Positions 38,155 to 48,235 of a stretch of DNA of 64,000 bases are shown piece by piece. The notes below the pieces were generated by a model, which was not told where the DNA came from, made no database searches, and worked only from the letters and a program-made list of their open reading frames with translations. A program made the translations under genes and the position numbers. The stretch comes from Betaproteobacteria bacterium Ga0077526 (lineage in GTDB: Bacteria > Pseudomonadota > Gammaproteobacteria > Burkholderiales > Ga0077523), in NCBI GenBank assembly GCA_001464765.1, contig LNDV01000027.1, positions 1 through 64,000 on the forward strand, written 5' to 3'. Numbering within the stretch: the stretch's first letter is position 1; every line of letters begins with the position of its first letter.

Positions 38155-41100
38155 CTAGTGCTGCGGATGCAGCTGCCCTGAGCGAAGCTGATCTTCCGAC
38201 AGGCCCGGGCCGTTCACGAACCCCTGCATGAAGCGGCAGCCCCAGCCGCGCAGCATCTCCATGTGGCGCGGTGTTTCGACGCCCTCGGCGATCACCTGCA
38301 ACCCTAGTACCTCTCCCATGCCCATCACGGCGCGTACGAGGGTGGCATCGTTGGCGTCGCGCACGATGTCGCGCACGAACGTCCGGTCGATCTTCACCGT
38401 CGACACAGGGAAACTCTGAAGCGTCGTGAGCGACGAGAAGCCCGTGCCGAAGTCGTCGAGGGCGAGCTTCACCCCCAGCTTGTGCAACTCGTCGATCGTT
38501 TCGCGCGCGTGGGCCTGATCCTGCAGCAGCGCGCTTTCGGTGATCTCGAGTTCCAGCTGTGCTGGCGTGAGAGCGTGCTGACCGAGCGTGGTCGCCACCA
38601 GGGTCGCAAAGCCGGGTTCCCGCAGCTGGTACGGAGACACGTTGACCGCCATCTGCTCAATGGTCGCTCCGGCGTCGATTGCCTGGCGGAACCGATGGCA
38701 GGCGCGTTGCAGCACCCACTCGCCGATTCCGACGATGAGGCCGGTCTCCTCGGCGACCGGGATGAACTCCACCGGCGGGATCCAGCCGTTCTCAGGATGC
38801 TCCCAGCGCAGCAGCGCCTCGAGCGCCCGCACCCGATCGGGCTCCTTCGTGTCGGTCTGCACCTGGAACACGAGCTGGAGCTCGCCGCGGGGCATGGCGT
38901 GACGCAGTTCCGTCTCGAGCCACAGGCGTCTCTGCGAGCGCTGGTGGAGATCTGCCGTGAAGAACTGGTAGCCGTTGCGACCGCGCTCCTTGGCGCGATA
39001 CATGGCGGTGTCCGCGTTCTTGATGAGTCCGCTCGAGGTTTCGGCGTCCTCCGGATAGAGCGTGATGCCGATGCTTGCGGAGACCTGCATTTCCAGGCCG
39101 TTCAGGTTGAACGGGTGCGAGAGCACTGCGATCACCTTCTGGGCCGTGACCGCGGCGTCCTCGGCATGCCGCAGCTCCTCCAGCATGACCACGAACTCGT
39201 CGCCGCCCAGCCGGGCGACCAGGTCGCTGCGACGCACGCATTCCTTCAGGCGAAGGGCCGCAGCCCGGAGCAGCGCATCGCCGGCGTCGTGGCCGAGCGT
39301 GTCGTTGATGAGCTTGAACCGGTCGAGGTCGATGAACAGCAGCGCCATTGCCCGGTTGCTGCGTTTGGCGAGATCGATCGCGTGATCGATCTTCTCCTGG
39401 AACAGCGTGCGGTTCGGGAGTTCCGTGAGTTCGTCGTAGTAAGCCAGTCGGTAGAGGTTGTGCTCGGCATCCTTGAGTCGGGTGATGTCGGAGAACATCG
39501 CGACGTAGTTGCGGATCGGTCCTTCCGGATCGCGGACGGCGCGGACGTTGAGCCAGACAGGGTACTGACGTCCGCTCGGTCGCGTTGCCCAGATCTCGCC
39601 ACGCCAGGAGCCGTCGCGCCGCAGCCCGCCGACGAAGCTGCGCATCCCCTTGGTCTGGCTCTGGGCGAGATGCGGGCGCAGGGAGCGCCAGCCACGGCCG
39701 ACGAGGTCTCGTGCGGCATACCCGGTGATGCTGAGCGCGGCCTGATTCGCCGTGAGCACGGATCCGGTGCCGTCGAGAATCAGGATACCTTCGCTCGCGC
39801 TATCGAAGACGGCCGCGACCAGACGCGATCTGTCGGCGCCCAGACGGCTTTCCGTCGTGTCCGTGTGGGAGATGACCGCTCCGCCTTCGTTCGTGCTGAG
39901 CGGCGTGATGGTCATCGTGAACCAGTGGTCTCCGTCGGACATTCGGCACGGATACTCGTACCGCGCGGACTCCGCCTGACCGCGAAGCACGGACTCGATG
40001 GCGGCGAGGGCCTCCTCGGCCGTGCGTTCGGTCCGCGCCGCCGCCCTTGTGATCTCGAGATAGTTGGCGCCGGGAATCGTGCTGCGCGCCGGTTCGCCTG
40101 TCTGCGACTGGCCGAAGCGTTCCCAGGCTTCGTTCACCATGAGGATCCGGCCGGTGCCGTCGATCACGGAGATGTTGGCGGTGAGCGCGTCGATGACCGT
40201 GCGGAGGAATGCGCGCTGTGCCTGGACCTCCGCCTCAGCGCGACGGCGCGCGGTGATGTCGACGGCGACCAGCACCACACCGCGGACGTTGCCCTCATGG
40301 GAGTAGAGCGGAAACCGGGACGTGAGCAGGACGACGTGCGAGCCGTCGCGCAACTCCACCGTTCCCTCGGATTCGATCGTCTCTCTTCGGCGCAGGACTT
40401 CGACCTCGGCGCGACGGTAGGGCTCGGCCACGGAAGGCGGAAGCAGATCGAACAACGGGACGCCTTCGACCTCCCGGCCCTGGAGGCCGAACGCCTCGAG
40501 GAAACGGCGATTGGCGAAGGTCACCTTGCCGGCATGATCGGTCACGGCGATGAAGGCGCTGGAGTTCTCCATCACGGCGAGCAGTTCGCTGTGGGATTCC
40601 TTGAGCGAGCGCTCGGCGAGAACGAGGGCCGTCCGATCCACGAAGGTCAGGATCGCACCGAGCAGGGCGCCGCCCTGACCTACCCATGGCGAGACCCGCA
40701 GCGCGTAGATGCGGTCGTCGACCGTCACCGAGTGCTCGTCCGTGCGGCGTTCCGCCATCACGCTGTTAAGCAGCGCTTCGAGGTCGGGGTCCGCCACGTG
40801 CCGCTGGATCTCGTCCAGCGTCGCCGGCGCTTCCACCGAGAACAGGCGGCGCGCGGATGCGTTCACGCGCACCACGGAGAACTCGAGATCGACCGCGATC
40901 AGTGCATAGCCGATGCTGTGCTGGATGTGCTCGAGATCAGCGTATGCCGTGGCGAGATCCGTCGAACGGATCTCGAGTTCCTCGTTGACGGTGACCAGTT
41001 CCTCGTTCGTGGACTGCAATTCCTCGTTCGAGGTCTCGAGTTCCTCGTTGGAGGTCTGCAGTTCCTCGTTCGTCGCCTGCAGTTCCTCGTTGACTGACTG

Positions 41101-43104
41101 GAGTTCCTCGTTGGAGGTTTCCAGTTCCTCGATGAGAGTCTGCAGGTGCTCGCGCGTGATGCGAAGCTCGTTCTCCAGGGCGGCATCGTTCTCGGACCGG
41201 GCAGTGCTCTGCGAATCGGCGGCTCCCTCGACCGTTTCGAAGACGAGCAGGGAACTCGTCACGATGCCGTTCACCGGACATACGCGCAGGCGAACGGCGA
41301 CTGCGCCTTCCTTCGTCTCGATGGTGCGTGCCCGGCCGGCGCACGCCGTGGAACTGCTCCGCGCGCGATGGGAGAGAGTCAGGAATTCCGTATGCAGGTC
41401 GCCATGGATGAGGTCGCTCAGTTGCAGCGTGGCGCGGCCGGGGCTCAGCGTCAGGTACGGCGCCACATTGCCGATGACATGCACCACTTCGTTGCGCTCG
41501 TTCAGCAGGACGGAGGGCGGCAGATAGGCCTGCGCGGCCAGCGCCAGGAACTCCGTGCCGTCATGGGGCTGCTTGGCCCGTTCCTCCATCGCCTTCGCCG
41601 AGCGCGCGGGCGGAGTCCAGGAGAGCAGACGCGCGCCGCCCCGGGACCGGTACAGGTGCGCACTGCGGTCCACCTCGAAGAACAGGGCTTCCTGTGCGCT
41701 CACGCCCTCGGAACGACCGAGGAACAGCAGTCCCTCGTTCTGGAGTGCGAAGTGGAAGAGGTCCAGGACGCGTGCCTGGAGCGCAGCGTTGAAATAGATG
41801 AGGACGTTGCGGCAGCTGATGAGATCCATGCGGCCGAAGGGCGGATCCCGGGCCAGATCGTGGCGGGCGAACACCACGAGGTCGCGGAGGTGCTTCTTCA
41901 CCTGGAACCCGTCTTCCACCGAGCTGAAGAAGGTCTCGATCCGATCTTCGCTCACATTGCGCAGAGCGGTGCGCGGATAGACGGCGCGGCGCGCTGTCTT
42001 CATCGCGGCTGCATCGATGTCCGTCGCGAAGATCTGGCAGCGATGCGCCGCGATCTTCTCGCCGAAGACTTCGGCGAGCACGATGGCGATGGAGTAGACC
42101 TCCTCGCCCGTGGCGCATCCCGGCACCCAGAGCCGCAGCCGTTCGTGCGTGCCACGGGCGGCCACGACCCGGGCGAGTTCGGTCTTCAGCGCGTCGAATG
42201 CGGTGGGATCCCGGAAGAAACTGGTGACGGAGATCAGCAGGTCCTGGCACAGCAGATCGAGTTCTTCCGGGTGCACGTCGATGTAGGCCAGGTACTCGCC
42301 GAGATCGCTCACCTGGCAGGCGGTCTGGCGCCGCTGCAGGCGCCGACGGAAGGTCGTGCGCTTGAAGTCCCCGAAGTCGATCTGCGTACGCCCGCGCAGC
42401 CGCGCCACCAGGGTTTCCATTCCGCCCGGAGCCCGCCGCACTTCCGCGACCGGGACGGTGGCGGTGCCCTCCACCAGATCGGCAAGGGCCGCCGCGATGT
42501 GATCCGGCGAGAGCACGCGGTGCGCGCATCCGGTGCGGATGGCTGCCTGCGGCATGCTGGGGTACTTCGCGGAAGAAGGAGCCTGAATGAAGACCTGTCC
42601 GCCGGCGCCGTGCACGGCACGCACGCCATCAGCGCCGTCGGAGCCTGTGCCGGAAAGGATGATCGCGACGGCTCGGGGCCCTTTCTCCTTGGCGAGGGAC
42701 CGCAGGAGCATGTTGACGGACGGTACCGGATGCACGTCCTTCTCGGGCGGGCGCAGCCGCAGCCGGCTTTCCTCCACCCAGACGTCGCAGTTCGGCGGGA
42801 CGATGTGGATGACGTCGGGGAGGGGACGGTCGCCGTCCTCCACTTCCTGGACCCGGAGCGTCGTTGTGCGCGCGATGAGCGGCACCAGCATGCTCCGGTG
42901 GGATGGCGAGAGATGCTGAACGACGAGATACGAAGAGCCGAGATCCCGCCGCAGCTTGGAGAACAGCGAACCCAGGGCTTCGAGCCCGCCAGCGGACGCG
43001 CCGATGGCTACGAGGTAGGGGGGCTCACCGAGCGAGGCAGGCAGTTCCAGGTCGTCAAGGTCTTCGTCGGGCAGAAGGGGGTCTGACGCGGCCGTGTCAT
43101 TCAT
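38155..43104 (-). CDS. CheB-CheR-PAS-GGDEF-EAL fusion protein
   Basis: The 1649-residue cytoplasmic protein has a CheB methylesterase domain (30-215; Ser37, His64, Asp156), a CheR methyltransferase domain (240-490; SAM site VPGCATGEE), a PAS-like segment (520-625), a coiled coil of seven-residue repeats (645-715), four PAS domains (about 730-825, 835-955, 965-1085, 1095-1210), GGDEF (1215-1380, motif 1300-1304, inhibitory RRSD at 1291-1294) and EAL (1395-1640, motif 1429-1431). It lacks the CheB receiver. It appears to couple receptor-type glutamate methylation chemistry with cyclic di-GMP turnover. No chemoreceptor genes lie nearby. Confidence 0.92.
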   Translation of the reverse strand: MNDTAASDPLLPDEDLDDLELPASLGEPPYLVAIGASAGGLEALGSLFSKLRRDLGSSYLVVQHLSPSHRSMLVPLIARTTTLRVQEVEDGDRPLPDVIHIVPPNCDVWVEESRLRLRPPEKDVHPVPSVNMLLRSLAKEKGPRAVAIILSGTGSDGADGVRAVHGAGGQVFIQAPSSAKYPSMPQAAIRTGCAHRVLSPDHIAAALADLVEGTATVPVAEVRRAPGGMETLVARLRGRTQIDFGDFKRTTFRRRLQRRQTACQVSDLGEYLAYIDVHPEELDLLCQDLLISVTSFFRDPTAFDALKTELARVVAARGTHERLRLWVPGCATGEEVYSIAIVLAEVFGEKIAAHRCQIFATDIDAAAMKTARRAVYPRTALRNVSEDRIETFFSSVEDGFQVKKHLRDLVVFARHDLARDPPFGRMDLISCRNVLIYFNAALQARVLDLFHFALQNEGLLFLGRSEGVSAQEALFFEVDRSAHLYRSRGGARLLSWTPPARSAKAMEERAKQPHDGTEFLALAAQAYLPPSVLLNERNEVVHVIGNVAPYLTLSPGRATLQLSDLIHGDLHTEFLTLSHRARSSSTACAGRARTIETKEGAVAVRLRVCPVNGIVTSSLLVFETVEGAADSQSTARSENDAALENELRITREHLQTLIEELETSNEELQSVNEELQATNEELQTSNEELETSNEELQSTNEELVTVNEELEIRSTDLATAYADLEHIQHSIGYALIAVDLEFSVVRVNASARRLFSVEAPATLDEIQRHVADPDLEALLNSVMAERRTDEHSVTVDDRIYALRVSPWVGQGGALLGAILTFVDRTALVLAERSLKESHSELLAVMENSSAFIAVTDHAGKVTFANRRFLEAFGLQGREVEGVPLFDLLPPSVAEPYRRAEVEVLRRRETIESEGTVELRDGSHVVLLTSRFPLYSHEGNVRGVVLVAVDITARRRAEAEVQAQRAFLRTVIDALTANISVIDGTGRILMVNEAWERFGQSQTGEPARSTIPGANYLEITRAAARTERTAEEALAAIESVLRGQAESARYEYPCRMSDGDHWFTMTITPLSTNEGGAVISHTDTTESRLGADRSRLVAAVFDSASEGILILDGTGSVLTANQAALSITGYAARDLVGRGWRSLRPHLAQSQTKGMRSFVGGLRRDGSWRGEIWATRPSGRQYPVWLNVRAVRDPEGPIRNYVAMFSDITRLKDAEHNLYRLAYYDELTELPNRTLFQEKIDHAIDLAKRSNRAMALLFIDLDRFKLINDTLGHDAGDALLRAAALRLKECVRRSDLVARLGGDEFVVMLEELRHAEDAAVTAQKVIAVLSHPFNLNGLEMQVSASIGITLYPEDAETSSGLIKNADTAMYRAKERGRNGYQFFTADLHQRSQRRLWLETELRHAMPRGELQLVFQVQTDTKEPDRVRALEALLRWEHPENGWIPPVEFIPVAEETGLIVGIGEWVLQRACHRFRQAIDAGATIEQMAVNVSPYQLREPGFATLVATTLGQHALTPAQLELEITESALLQDQAHARETIDELHKLGVKLALDDFGTGFSSLTTLQSFPVSTVKIDRTFVRDIVRDANDATLVRAVMGMGEVLGLQVIAEGVETPRHMEMLRGWGCRFMQGFVNGPGLSEDQLRSGQLHPQH
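40972..41124 (-). repeat. Seven-codon tandem repeat encoding a coiled coil
   Basis: About seven consecutive units of the pattern (S/T)NEELQ-x are encoded, visible on the + strand as recurring GTTCCTCGTT about every 21 bases. It encodes the heptad signalling helix between the CheR/PAS part and the PAS array of the fusion protein. Unit number could vary between strains by slippage. Confidence 0.8.
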
Positions 43105-43225
43105 GCGATGTGGGTACCCCGGGCCACTGGGCCCTGATGCGCGAAGGTCATGTGGAGGTCATCACCGCCATTGCTCCCCTCGATGAACGCCGACAATCCG
43201 CGGACGCGACCCCCTGCGCCCGGTG

Positions 43226-43250
43226 TTGTCGGCGTCAGTGTCGCTGACAA
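43226..43250. promoter_or_regulatory. Imperfect palindrome upstream of the CheB-CheR gene
   Basis: TTGTC at 43226 and GACAA at 43246 are the ends of a 25-base imperfect palindrome with an inner GTCAG/CTGAC pair (43234-43238, 43244-43248). It lies about 120 bases upstream of the minus-strand CheB-CheR start and about 200 bases before the enolase-family gene. It could be a regulator site. The remainder of the 43105-43443 gap holds no gene. Confidence 0.3.
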
Positions 43251-43364
43251 GCGACGTGTGACACTCGCAATGATGGTACTGAGTCGGTACTCGTTTGTCA
43301 TCGGCGATTTAATGCAAGAAATCATGGTGGTCGGGACAGATTCGACTCCATTTTCTTAACTGTG

Positions 43365-43409
43365 CTGGACAAAGCGGGTTTGTCCAGGGTCGCATTGGGT
43401 GCGTGATAT
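43365..43409 (+). promoter_or_regulatory. Operator and promoter of the enolase-superfamily gene
   Basis: CTGGACAAA (43365-43373) and TTTGTCCAG (43379-43387) form a perfect 9-bp inverted repeat with a 5-base spacer. TTGTCC inside the right arm (43380-43385) and TGATAT at 43404-43409, 18 bases apart, form a plausible promoter whose -35 box is covered by the operator. A repressor bound here would block transcription. No regulator gene is adjacent. Confidence 0.55.
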
Positions 43410-43443
43410 TCTCGATTCCACAAACATCGGGAGAGGAGCCGAC

Positions 43444-44619
43444 ATGAGCAGGATCACTCGTGTGGAAGTGCACGCGTTCCAGTTCGACGCAAGGAATCTG
43501 GTGCAGGCGGGCGGCGGCGGGGTCGGCGCGCTGCACTACGGCAAGGGCGGCAGCACCCGTCTGTCCAAGTACGCCGTCACCATCTCGACCGACAACGGCC
43601 TGCGCGGCGAGTACGTCACCCACTGGGTCGGCTCGTCCGCGGCTCTCGGTTCCACGCTCATGCTGGCGCCCTACCTCATCGGACGTGAGGCCGAGGAGCG
43701 CGAAGGCATCTACGACGACCTGAAACGTCAGGCCCGCCAGTTCGACCACATGGGCCACGGCCCGCTCGACATCGCCCTGTGGGATCTCGCCGGCAAGAAG
43801 TACGGCGCGTCCGTCGGCGAACTGCTCGGCGGCTATCGCAAGCGTCTTCCCGCCTACGCCTCGACCTACCACGCCTCCCGGGGAGAGGCAGGACTCAACA
43901 GCAAGGAAGCCTTCGGCGACTTCGCGATGGCCTGCTACGAGATGGGCTACCGGGCCTTCAAGATCCACGGCTGGAACGAAGGCAACAAGCGCGAGGAGGC
44001 CGAGAACGTCCTGTTCGTGCGCGCCCGGGTGGGTGCCGGCATGGAACTGATGCTGGACCCAGCCTGTGAGCTTCGCACGTTCGCCGATGCCTTGTACGTC
44101 GGGCGCGCCTGCGACGAGGCCGGCTACTTCTGGTACGAGGACCCGTTCCGGGACAGCGGCGTGTCCGCCTATGCGCATCGCAAGCTGCGTCAGTTCCTGA
44201 AGACGCCGATCCTCCAGACTGAGCATGTGCGCGGCGTCGAGCCCAAGGCCGACTTCCTCATAGCCGAAGGGACCGATCTGCTGCGGGTGGATCCCGAGTA
44301 CGACATGGGAATCACCGGTTGCATGAAGATCGCCCACGTGGCGGAAGGCTTCGGGGTCGACTGCGAGGTGCACGCGTGCGGTCCTGCGCATCGCCACTGC
44401 ATGTCGGCCATGCGCAACAGCAACTACTACGAGATCGCGCTCGTCGGTCCGGACATGCCGAACGCCGTGCCGCCGGTCTACCTCTGCGGTTACAGCGATC
44501 AGCTCGACTGCGTCGGCGCCGACGGCTGTGTCGGTGTGCCGGACGGCCCGGGGTTGGGCGTGCAGTACGACTGGGAATTCATCGCCCGGAACCGGACAGC
44601 CCTGCACGTCTTCGAGTAG
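43444..44619 (+). CDS. Enolase-superfamily (mandelate racemase / muconate lactonizing type) protein
   Basis: The 391-residue protein has the capping domain and a TIM barrel with metal ligands at the ends of strands: Asp in MLDPACEL, Glu in YEDPFRD and Glu in QTEHVRG. The second-strand base motif is KIH instead of the usual KxK, and [10 protein letters not shown] may supply the opposite histidine. Such enzymes dehydrate or epimerise hydroxy acids by proton abstraction next to a carboxylate. The ATG at 43444 follows GGGAGAGGAG. It heads a run of metabolic genes. Confidence 0.85.
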   Translation: MSRITRVEVHAFQFDARNLVQAGGGGVGALHYGKGGSTRLSKYAVTISTDNGLRGEYVTHWVGSSAALGSTLMLAPYLIGREAEEREGIYDDLKRQARQFDHMGHGPLDIALWDLAGKKYGASVGELLGGYRKRLPAYASTYHASRGEAGLNSKEAFGDFAMACYEMGYRAFKIHGWNEGNKREEAENVLFVRARVGAGMELMLDPACELRTFADALYVGRACDEAGYFWYEDPFRDSGVSAYAHRKLRQFLKTPILQTEHVRGVEPKADFLIAEGTDLLRVDPEYDMGITGCMKIAHVAEGFGVDCEVHACGPAHRHCMSAMRNSNYYEIALVGPDMPNAVPPVYLCGYSDQLDCVGADGCVGVPDGPGLGVQYDWEFIARNRTALHVFE

Positions 44620-44747
44620 CCGGAGGGGCCCTGGCGGCGCGGGTATACTCCGCGCGCCGGGCTGGCATCACCCCTCGGGCCCGGCCGCCAACCTCAGGCC
44701 ACCCAGCCCACAAGGCAGGGTCCGGCCCTTCACGGAGATACCCTCTC

Positions 44748-45539
44748 ATGGCTCACTCGTTGTCCACGTTGCGCAAACTCGCCTCCGCCGGCGAGAAGAT
44801 CACGATGCTGTCCTGCTACGACGCCAGTTTCGCCGCCGTCTGCGATGCCGCCGGCGTCGAGATGCTGCTGGTCGGAGACTCCCTCGGCATGGTCGTGCAA
44901 GGTCACGATTCCACGCTGCCCGTTTCGATCGATGACATGGTCTATCACACGCGTTGTGTCGCGCGCGGGTCCAAGCAGGCCATGATCGTCGGCGACCTGT
45001 CCTTCGGCGCCTACCAGCGCAGCCGCGAACAGGCCTTCGATTCCGCCGCGCGCCTCATGGCCGCTGGCGCTCACATGGTCAAGCTCGAGGGCGGCGGCCC
45101 GATGATCGACACCGTGGCCTTCCTGGTCGAACGTGGCATTCCGGTCATGGGCCATCTTGGCCTGACGCCCCAGTCAGTTCACCAGCTCGGCGGGTACAAG
45201 GTCCAGGGCAAGACCGACGACGGCGCCGAGCGCCTGCGCAATGAATCCCGTCTGCTCGAGGAAGCCGGCGCGGCCGGTGTAGTACTCGAGTGTGTCCCGG
45301 CGGGCCTCGGCAAACAGATTACGCAGGAGCGTTCGCTCCTCACCATCGGCATCGGCGGCGGTCCCGACTGCTCCGGCCAGATCCTGATCCTCCACGACAT
45401 GCTCGACGTATACCCCGGCAAGAAGGCGAAGTTCGTGAAGAATTTCATGGCCGGCAGCGCCTCGATCCATGAAGCCATCGCGAAGTACGTCAAGGAAGTG
45501 AAGACCGGCGCCTTCCCGGGCCCGGAACACTGTTTCTGA
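44748..45539 (+). CDS. panB: 3-methyl-2-oxobutanoate hydroxymethyltransferase
   Basis: The 263-residue TIM-barrel protein has PanB signatures: [27 protein letters not shown] and [24 protein letters not shown] in pieces, and the C-terminal FVKNFM. PanB transfers a hydroxymethyl group from methylene-tetrahydrofolate to 2-ketoisovalerate, giving ketopantoate. The start at 44748 gives exact family length. No panC or panD is adjacent; instead it is flanked by an enolase-family gene and an aldehyde dehydrogenase, so a catabolic or paralogous role is possible. Confidence 0.9.
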   Translation: MAHSLSTLRKLASAGEKITMLSCYDASFAAVCDAAGVEMLLVGDSLGMVVQGHDSTLPVSIDDMVYHTRCVARGSKQAMIVGDLSFGAYQRSREQAFDSAARLMAAGAHMVKLEGGGPMIDTVAFLVERGIPVMGHLGLTPQSVHQLGGYKVQGKTDDGAERLRNESRLLEEAGAAGVVLECVPAGLGKQITQERSLLTIGIGGGPDCSGQILILHDMLDVYPGKKAKFVKNFMAGSASIHEAIAKYVKEVKTGAFPGPEHCF

Positions 45540-45601
45540 TAGCCGCCGCCTCTGGCGGCGCGCTGCCGCCGGAGAGCTGCCGGATTCCTCAGGGGGAGAT
45601 C

Positions 45602-47080
45602 ATGCAGAACCATCCGATGTACATCGATGGCCGTTCCGTGGACGCCGCGTCCGGGGAATGGTTCGACAGCTTCAATCCGTTCACCGGCGAGCCGTGGGCC
45701 CGAATTGCCAAGGGCGGTGCGGCCGATGCCGACGCGGCCGTAAAGGCCGCCCACCGGGCGCTGACCTCCGGTCCGTGGCCGCAGATGACCGCGAGCCAGC
45801 GCGGCATGCTGCTGCATCGTCTCGGTGAGCTCATCGCCCGGGACGCCAGACGACTTGCCGAAGTCGAGGTCCAGGACAACGGCAAGCTGATTGCGGAGAT
45901 GCACGGGCAGCTCAACTACGTGCCCCAGTGGTACTACTACTTCGGCGGCCTCGCGGACAAGATCCAGGGCGCCGTCATTCCGCTCGACAAGAAAGGCTAC
46001 TTCAACTACACGCGCCACGAGCCGGTGGGCGTGTGCGTAGCCATTACCGCGTGGAATTCGCCGCTGCTGCTGACGGCCTACAAGCTGGCGCCGGCGCTTG
46101 CGGCCGGCTGCACCGTCGTCGTCAAGCCGTCGGAGTTCACGTCGGTCTCCACGCTCGAATTCGTGAAGCTGGTCGAGGAAGCCGGCTTCCCGCCAGGCGT
46201 CGTGAATGTGGTGACGGGCTTCGGGAAGGACGTGGGGCCCACGCTCGTCGAGCATCCGCTGGTGGCGAAGATCGCCTTCACGGGCTCCAGCGCGACGGGC
46301 CGCACGATCAACGAGCAGGCCGCAAAGCACTTCAAGCGCTGCACGCTGGAACTGGGCGGCAAGTCGCCCAACATCGTTTTCGACGACGCGAAGCTCGAGG
46401 ATGCCGTGAACGGCGCGGTCTCGGGCATCTTCGCGGCGACCGGGCAGACCTGCATCGCGGGCTCGCGCCTGCTTCTGCAGGAGAGCATCCACGACGCTTT
46501 CCTCGACAAGCTCCTCGCACTCGCGAAGACGGCGCGCATGGGCAACCCCATGAGCCCCGACACCCAGATCGGCCCCATCACCACGCGCCCGCAGTACGAG
46601 AAGGTGCTGGGCTATATCGACATCGCGAAGCAGGAGGGTGCCCAGGTGCGTCTGGGCGGCGGACCCGCCACGCGGCCGGAGTGCGGTCGCGGCTGGTTCG
46701 TGGAGCCCACCGTCTTCAGCGGCGTGAAGAACAGCATGCGGATTGCCCAGGAAGAGGTGTTCGGGCCCGTGCTGTCGGTGATTCCGTTCAAGGACGAGGA
46801 GGAGGCCGTGGCGATCGCCAACGACATCCGCTTCGGTCTCGGCGCCGGCGTGTGGACGAGCGACATCGGCCGCGCGTTCCGCATGTCCGAGCGCATTCAG
46901 TCGGGCACCGTGTGGGTGAACACGTACCGCGTGGTGAGCTACATGTCGCCGTTCGGCGGCTACAAGGATTCCGGTCTGGGCCGAGAGAACGGGATGGACG
47001 CGATCCGCGAATATCTCCAGACCAAGAGCGTCTGGATCAACACGGGTGCCGCCACGGGCAACCCGTTCGTGCTGCGATAA
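45602..47080 (+). CDS. NAD(P)-dependent aldehyde dehydrogenase
   Basis: The 492-residue enzyme has the catalytic Cys284 in GQTCIAGSR, Glu250 in LELGGKSPNIVF, and the cofactor loop TGSSATGRTI. It oxidises an aldehyde to a carboxylate; the substrate is not evident. A strong GGGGGAGA ribosome-binding site precedes the ATG. It lies 62 bases after panB and 43 bases before a zinc alcohol dehydrogenase, so an alcohol-to-acid sequence of steps is plausible. Confidence 0.92.
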   Translation: MQNHPMYIDGRSVDAASGEWFDSFNPFTGEPWARIAKGGAADADAAVKAAHRALTSGPWPQMTASQRGMLLHRLGELIARDARRLAEVEVQDNGKLIAEMHGQLNYVPQWYYYFGGLADKIQGAVIPLDKKGYFNYTRHEPVGVCVAITAWNSPLLLTAYKLAPALAAGCTVVVKPSEFTSVSTLEFVKLVEEAGFPPGVVNVVTGFGKDVGPTLVEHPLVAKIAFTGSSATGRTINEQAAKHFKRCTLELGGKSPNIVFDDAKLEDAVNGAVSGIFAATGQTCIAGSRLLLQESIHDAFLDKLLALAKTARMGNPMSPDTQIGPITTRPQYEKVLGYIDIAKQEGAQVRLGGGPATRPECGRGWFVEPTVFSGVKNSMRIAQEEVFGPVLSVIPFKDEEEAVAIANDIRFGLGAGVWTSDIGRAFRMSERIQSGTVWVNTYRVVSYMSPFGGYKDSGLGRENGMDAIREYLQTKSVWINTGAATGNPFVLR

Positions 47081-47123
47081 GCGCGGCAGACGGCAGCACA
47101 ACCAGAACGGAAGGGAGAGAGCC

Positions 47124-48176
47124 ATGAAGGGTGTCGTATTCGCGGGTGACCGCAAGATCGAGTTTCACGAGTTTCCCGATCCCACGCCGGGACCGGGCGA
47201 AGTGGTGCTGGAGATCAAGGCATCGGGAATGTGCGGCAGTGATCTGAAGTTCTACCGCGCCGTCGGCGGCCCGGCATCGCTGGGCTTCAAGACGGCCGCA
47301 GGCCCCGTCATCGGTGGCCACGAACCGTGCGGTGTCGTGGTCGCAGTGGGCCCCGGTGTCGCGCCGAACCAGGCCTGGGTGGGCATGCGCGCCATGCAGC
47401 ATCACTACCGCGGCTGCGGGGTGTGTCCGCACTGCTCGACCGGCTGGATGCAGCTGTGCGTGGACGGCGTGGCCGAGGTCTACGGCATCACCGGCAATGG
47501 CGGGCACGCGCGCTACATGAAGTGCCCGGCCCGGACGCTCGTGGAACTGCCGGAGGAGTTGTCCTTCGAGACCGGCGCGGCGATTTCGTGCGGTACCGGT
47601 ACCGCCTGGGGCGCGCTGCAGCGGCTGGGGCTGCAGGGCGATCACACCATCGCGATCTTCGGCCAGGGGCCCGTGGGTCTGTCCGCGACGCAGCTCGCCA
47701 CCCACATGGGTGCCCAGGTGATTGCGCTCGACACGTCACCCACGCGTCTCGCGAAGGCCAAGTCCATGGGAGCGCAGTACCTCATCAATCCGAAGGAGAC
47801 GCCGGATGTCGTCCAGGCCATCCGGGATCTCACCCACGGGCGCGGTGCCCATCTTTCCCTCGATGCTTCGTCCTCCCCGCAGGCGCGCGTGCAGGCCGTC
47901 CGCTGCGTGCGCACCTGGGGCAAGGCGTGCTTCGTCGGCGAAGGCGACACTGTCACACTCGACGTCAGCAACGACATGCTGCGCCGGCAGGTGACGATCA
48001 TCGCGTCGTGGACGTTCTCCACGGTGGGTCAGGCCGAGTGCGCGCGCTACGTGGCCGATCGCGGTGTCGCTGTCGATAAGCTGTTCACGCATCGCTGGAA
48101 GCTCGAACAGGCCGTCGAGGCCTACGAGCTGTTCGACGCGCAATCCGAAGGCAAGGGCGTGATCCTGCCGTCCTGA
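47124..48176 (+). CDS. Zinc-dependent alcohol dehydrogenase
   Basis: The 350-residue MDR protein has a catalytic zinc site (CGSD near 37 and GGHEPCG near 64) and the structural-zinc cysteines GCGVCPHCSTGWMQLC. The Rossmann domain carries IFGQGPVGLSATQLA. It should oxidise a secondary or sugar alcohol with NAD(P). The frame is open from 47046, but the ATG at 47124 with AAGGGAGAGA upstream gives the conserved start. Confidence 0.9.
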   Translation: MKGVVFAGDRKIEFHEFPDPTPGPGEVVLEIKASGMCGSDLKFYRAVGGPASLGFKTAAGPVIGGHEPCGVVVAVGPGVAPNQAWVGMRAMQHHYRGCGVCPHCSTGWMQLCVDGVAEVYGITGNGGHARYMKCPARTLVELPEELSFETGAAISCGTGTAWGALQRLGLQGDHTIAIFGQGPVGLSATQLATHMGAQVIALDTSPTRLAKAKSMGAQYLINPKETPDVVQAIRDLTHGRGAHLSLDASSSPQARVQAVRCVRTWGKACFVGEGDTVTLDVSNDMLRRQVTIIASWTFSTVGQAECARYVADRGVAVDKLFTHRWKLEQAVEAYELFDAQSEGKGVILPS

Positions 48177-48235
48177 CGCTGACCGGCGCCCCGGTGCATC
48201 CGTCGCAGGGGCGCATTTCCTACTAGGAGAAATTC

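Noticed and set aside
43399..44607. Long minus-strand frame of 432 codons opposite the enolase-family gene
   Set aside because: It is a shadow frame typical of GC-rich DNA; the + strand protein has clear family motifs and the minus frame none.
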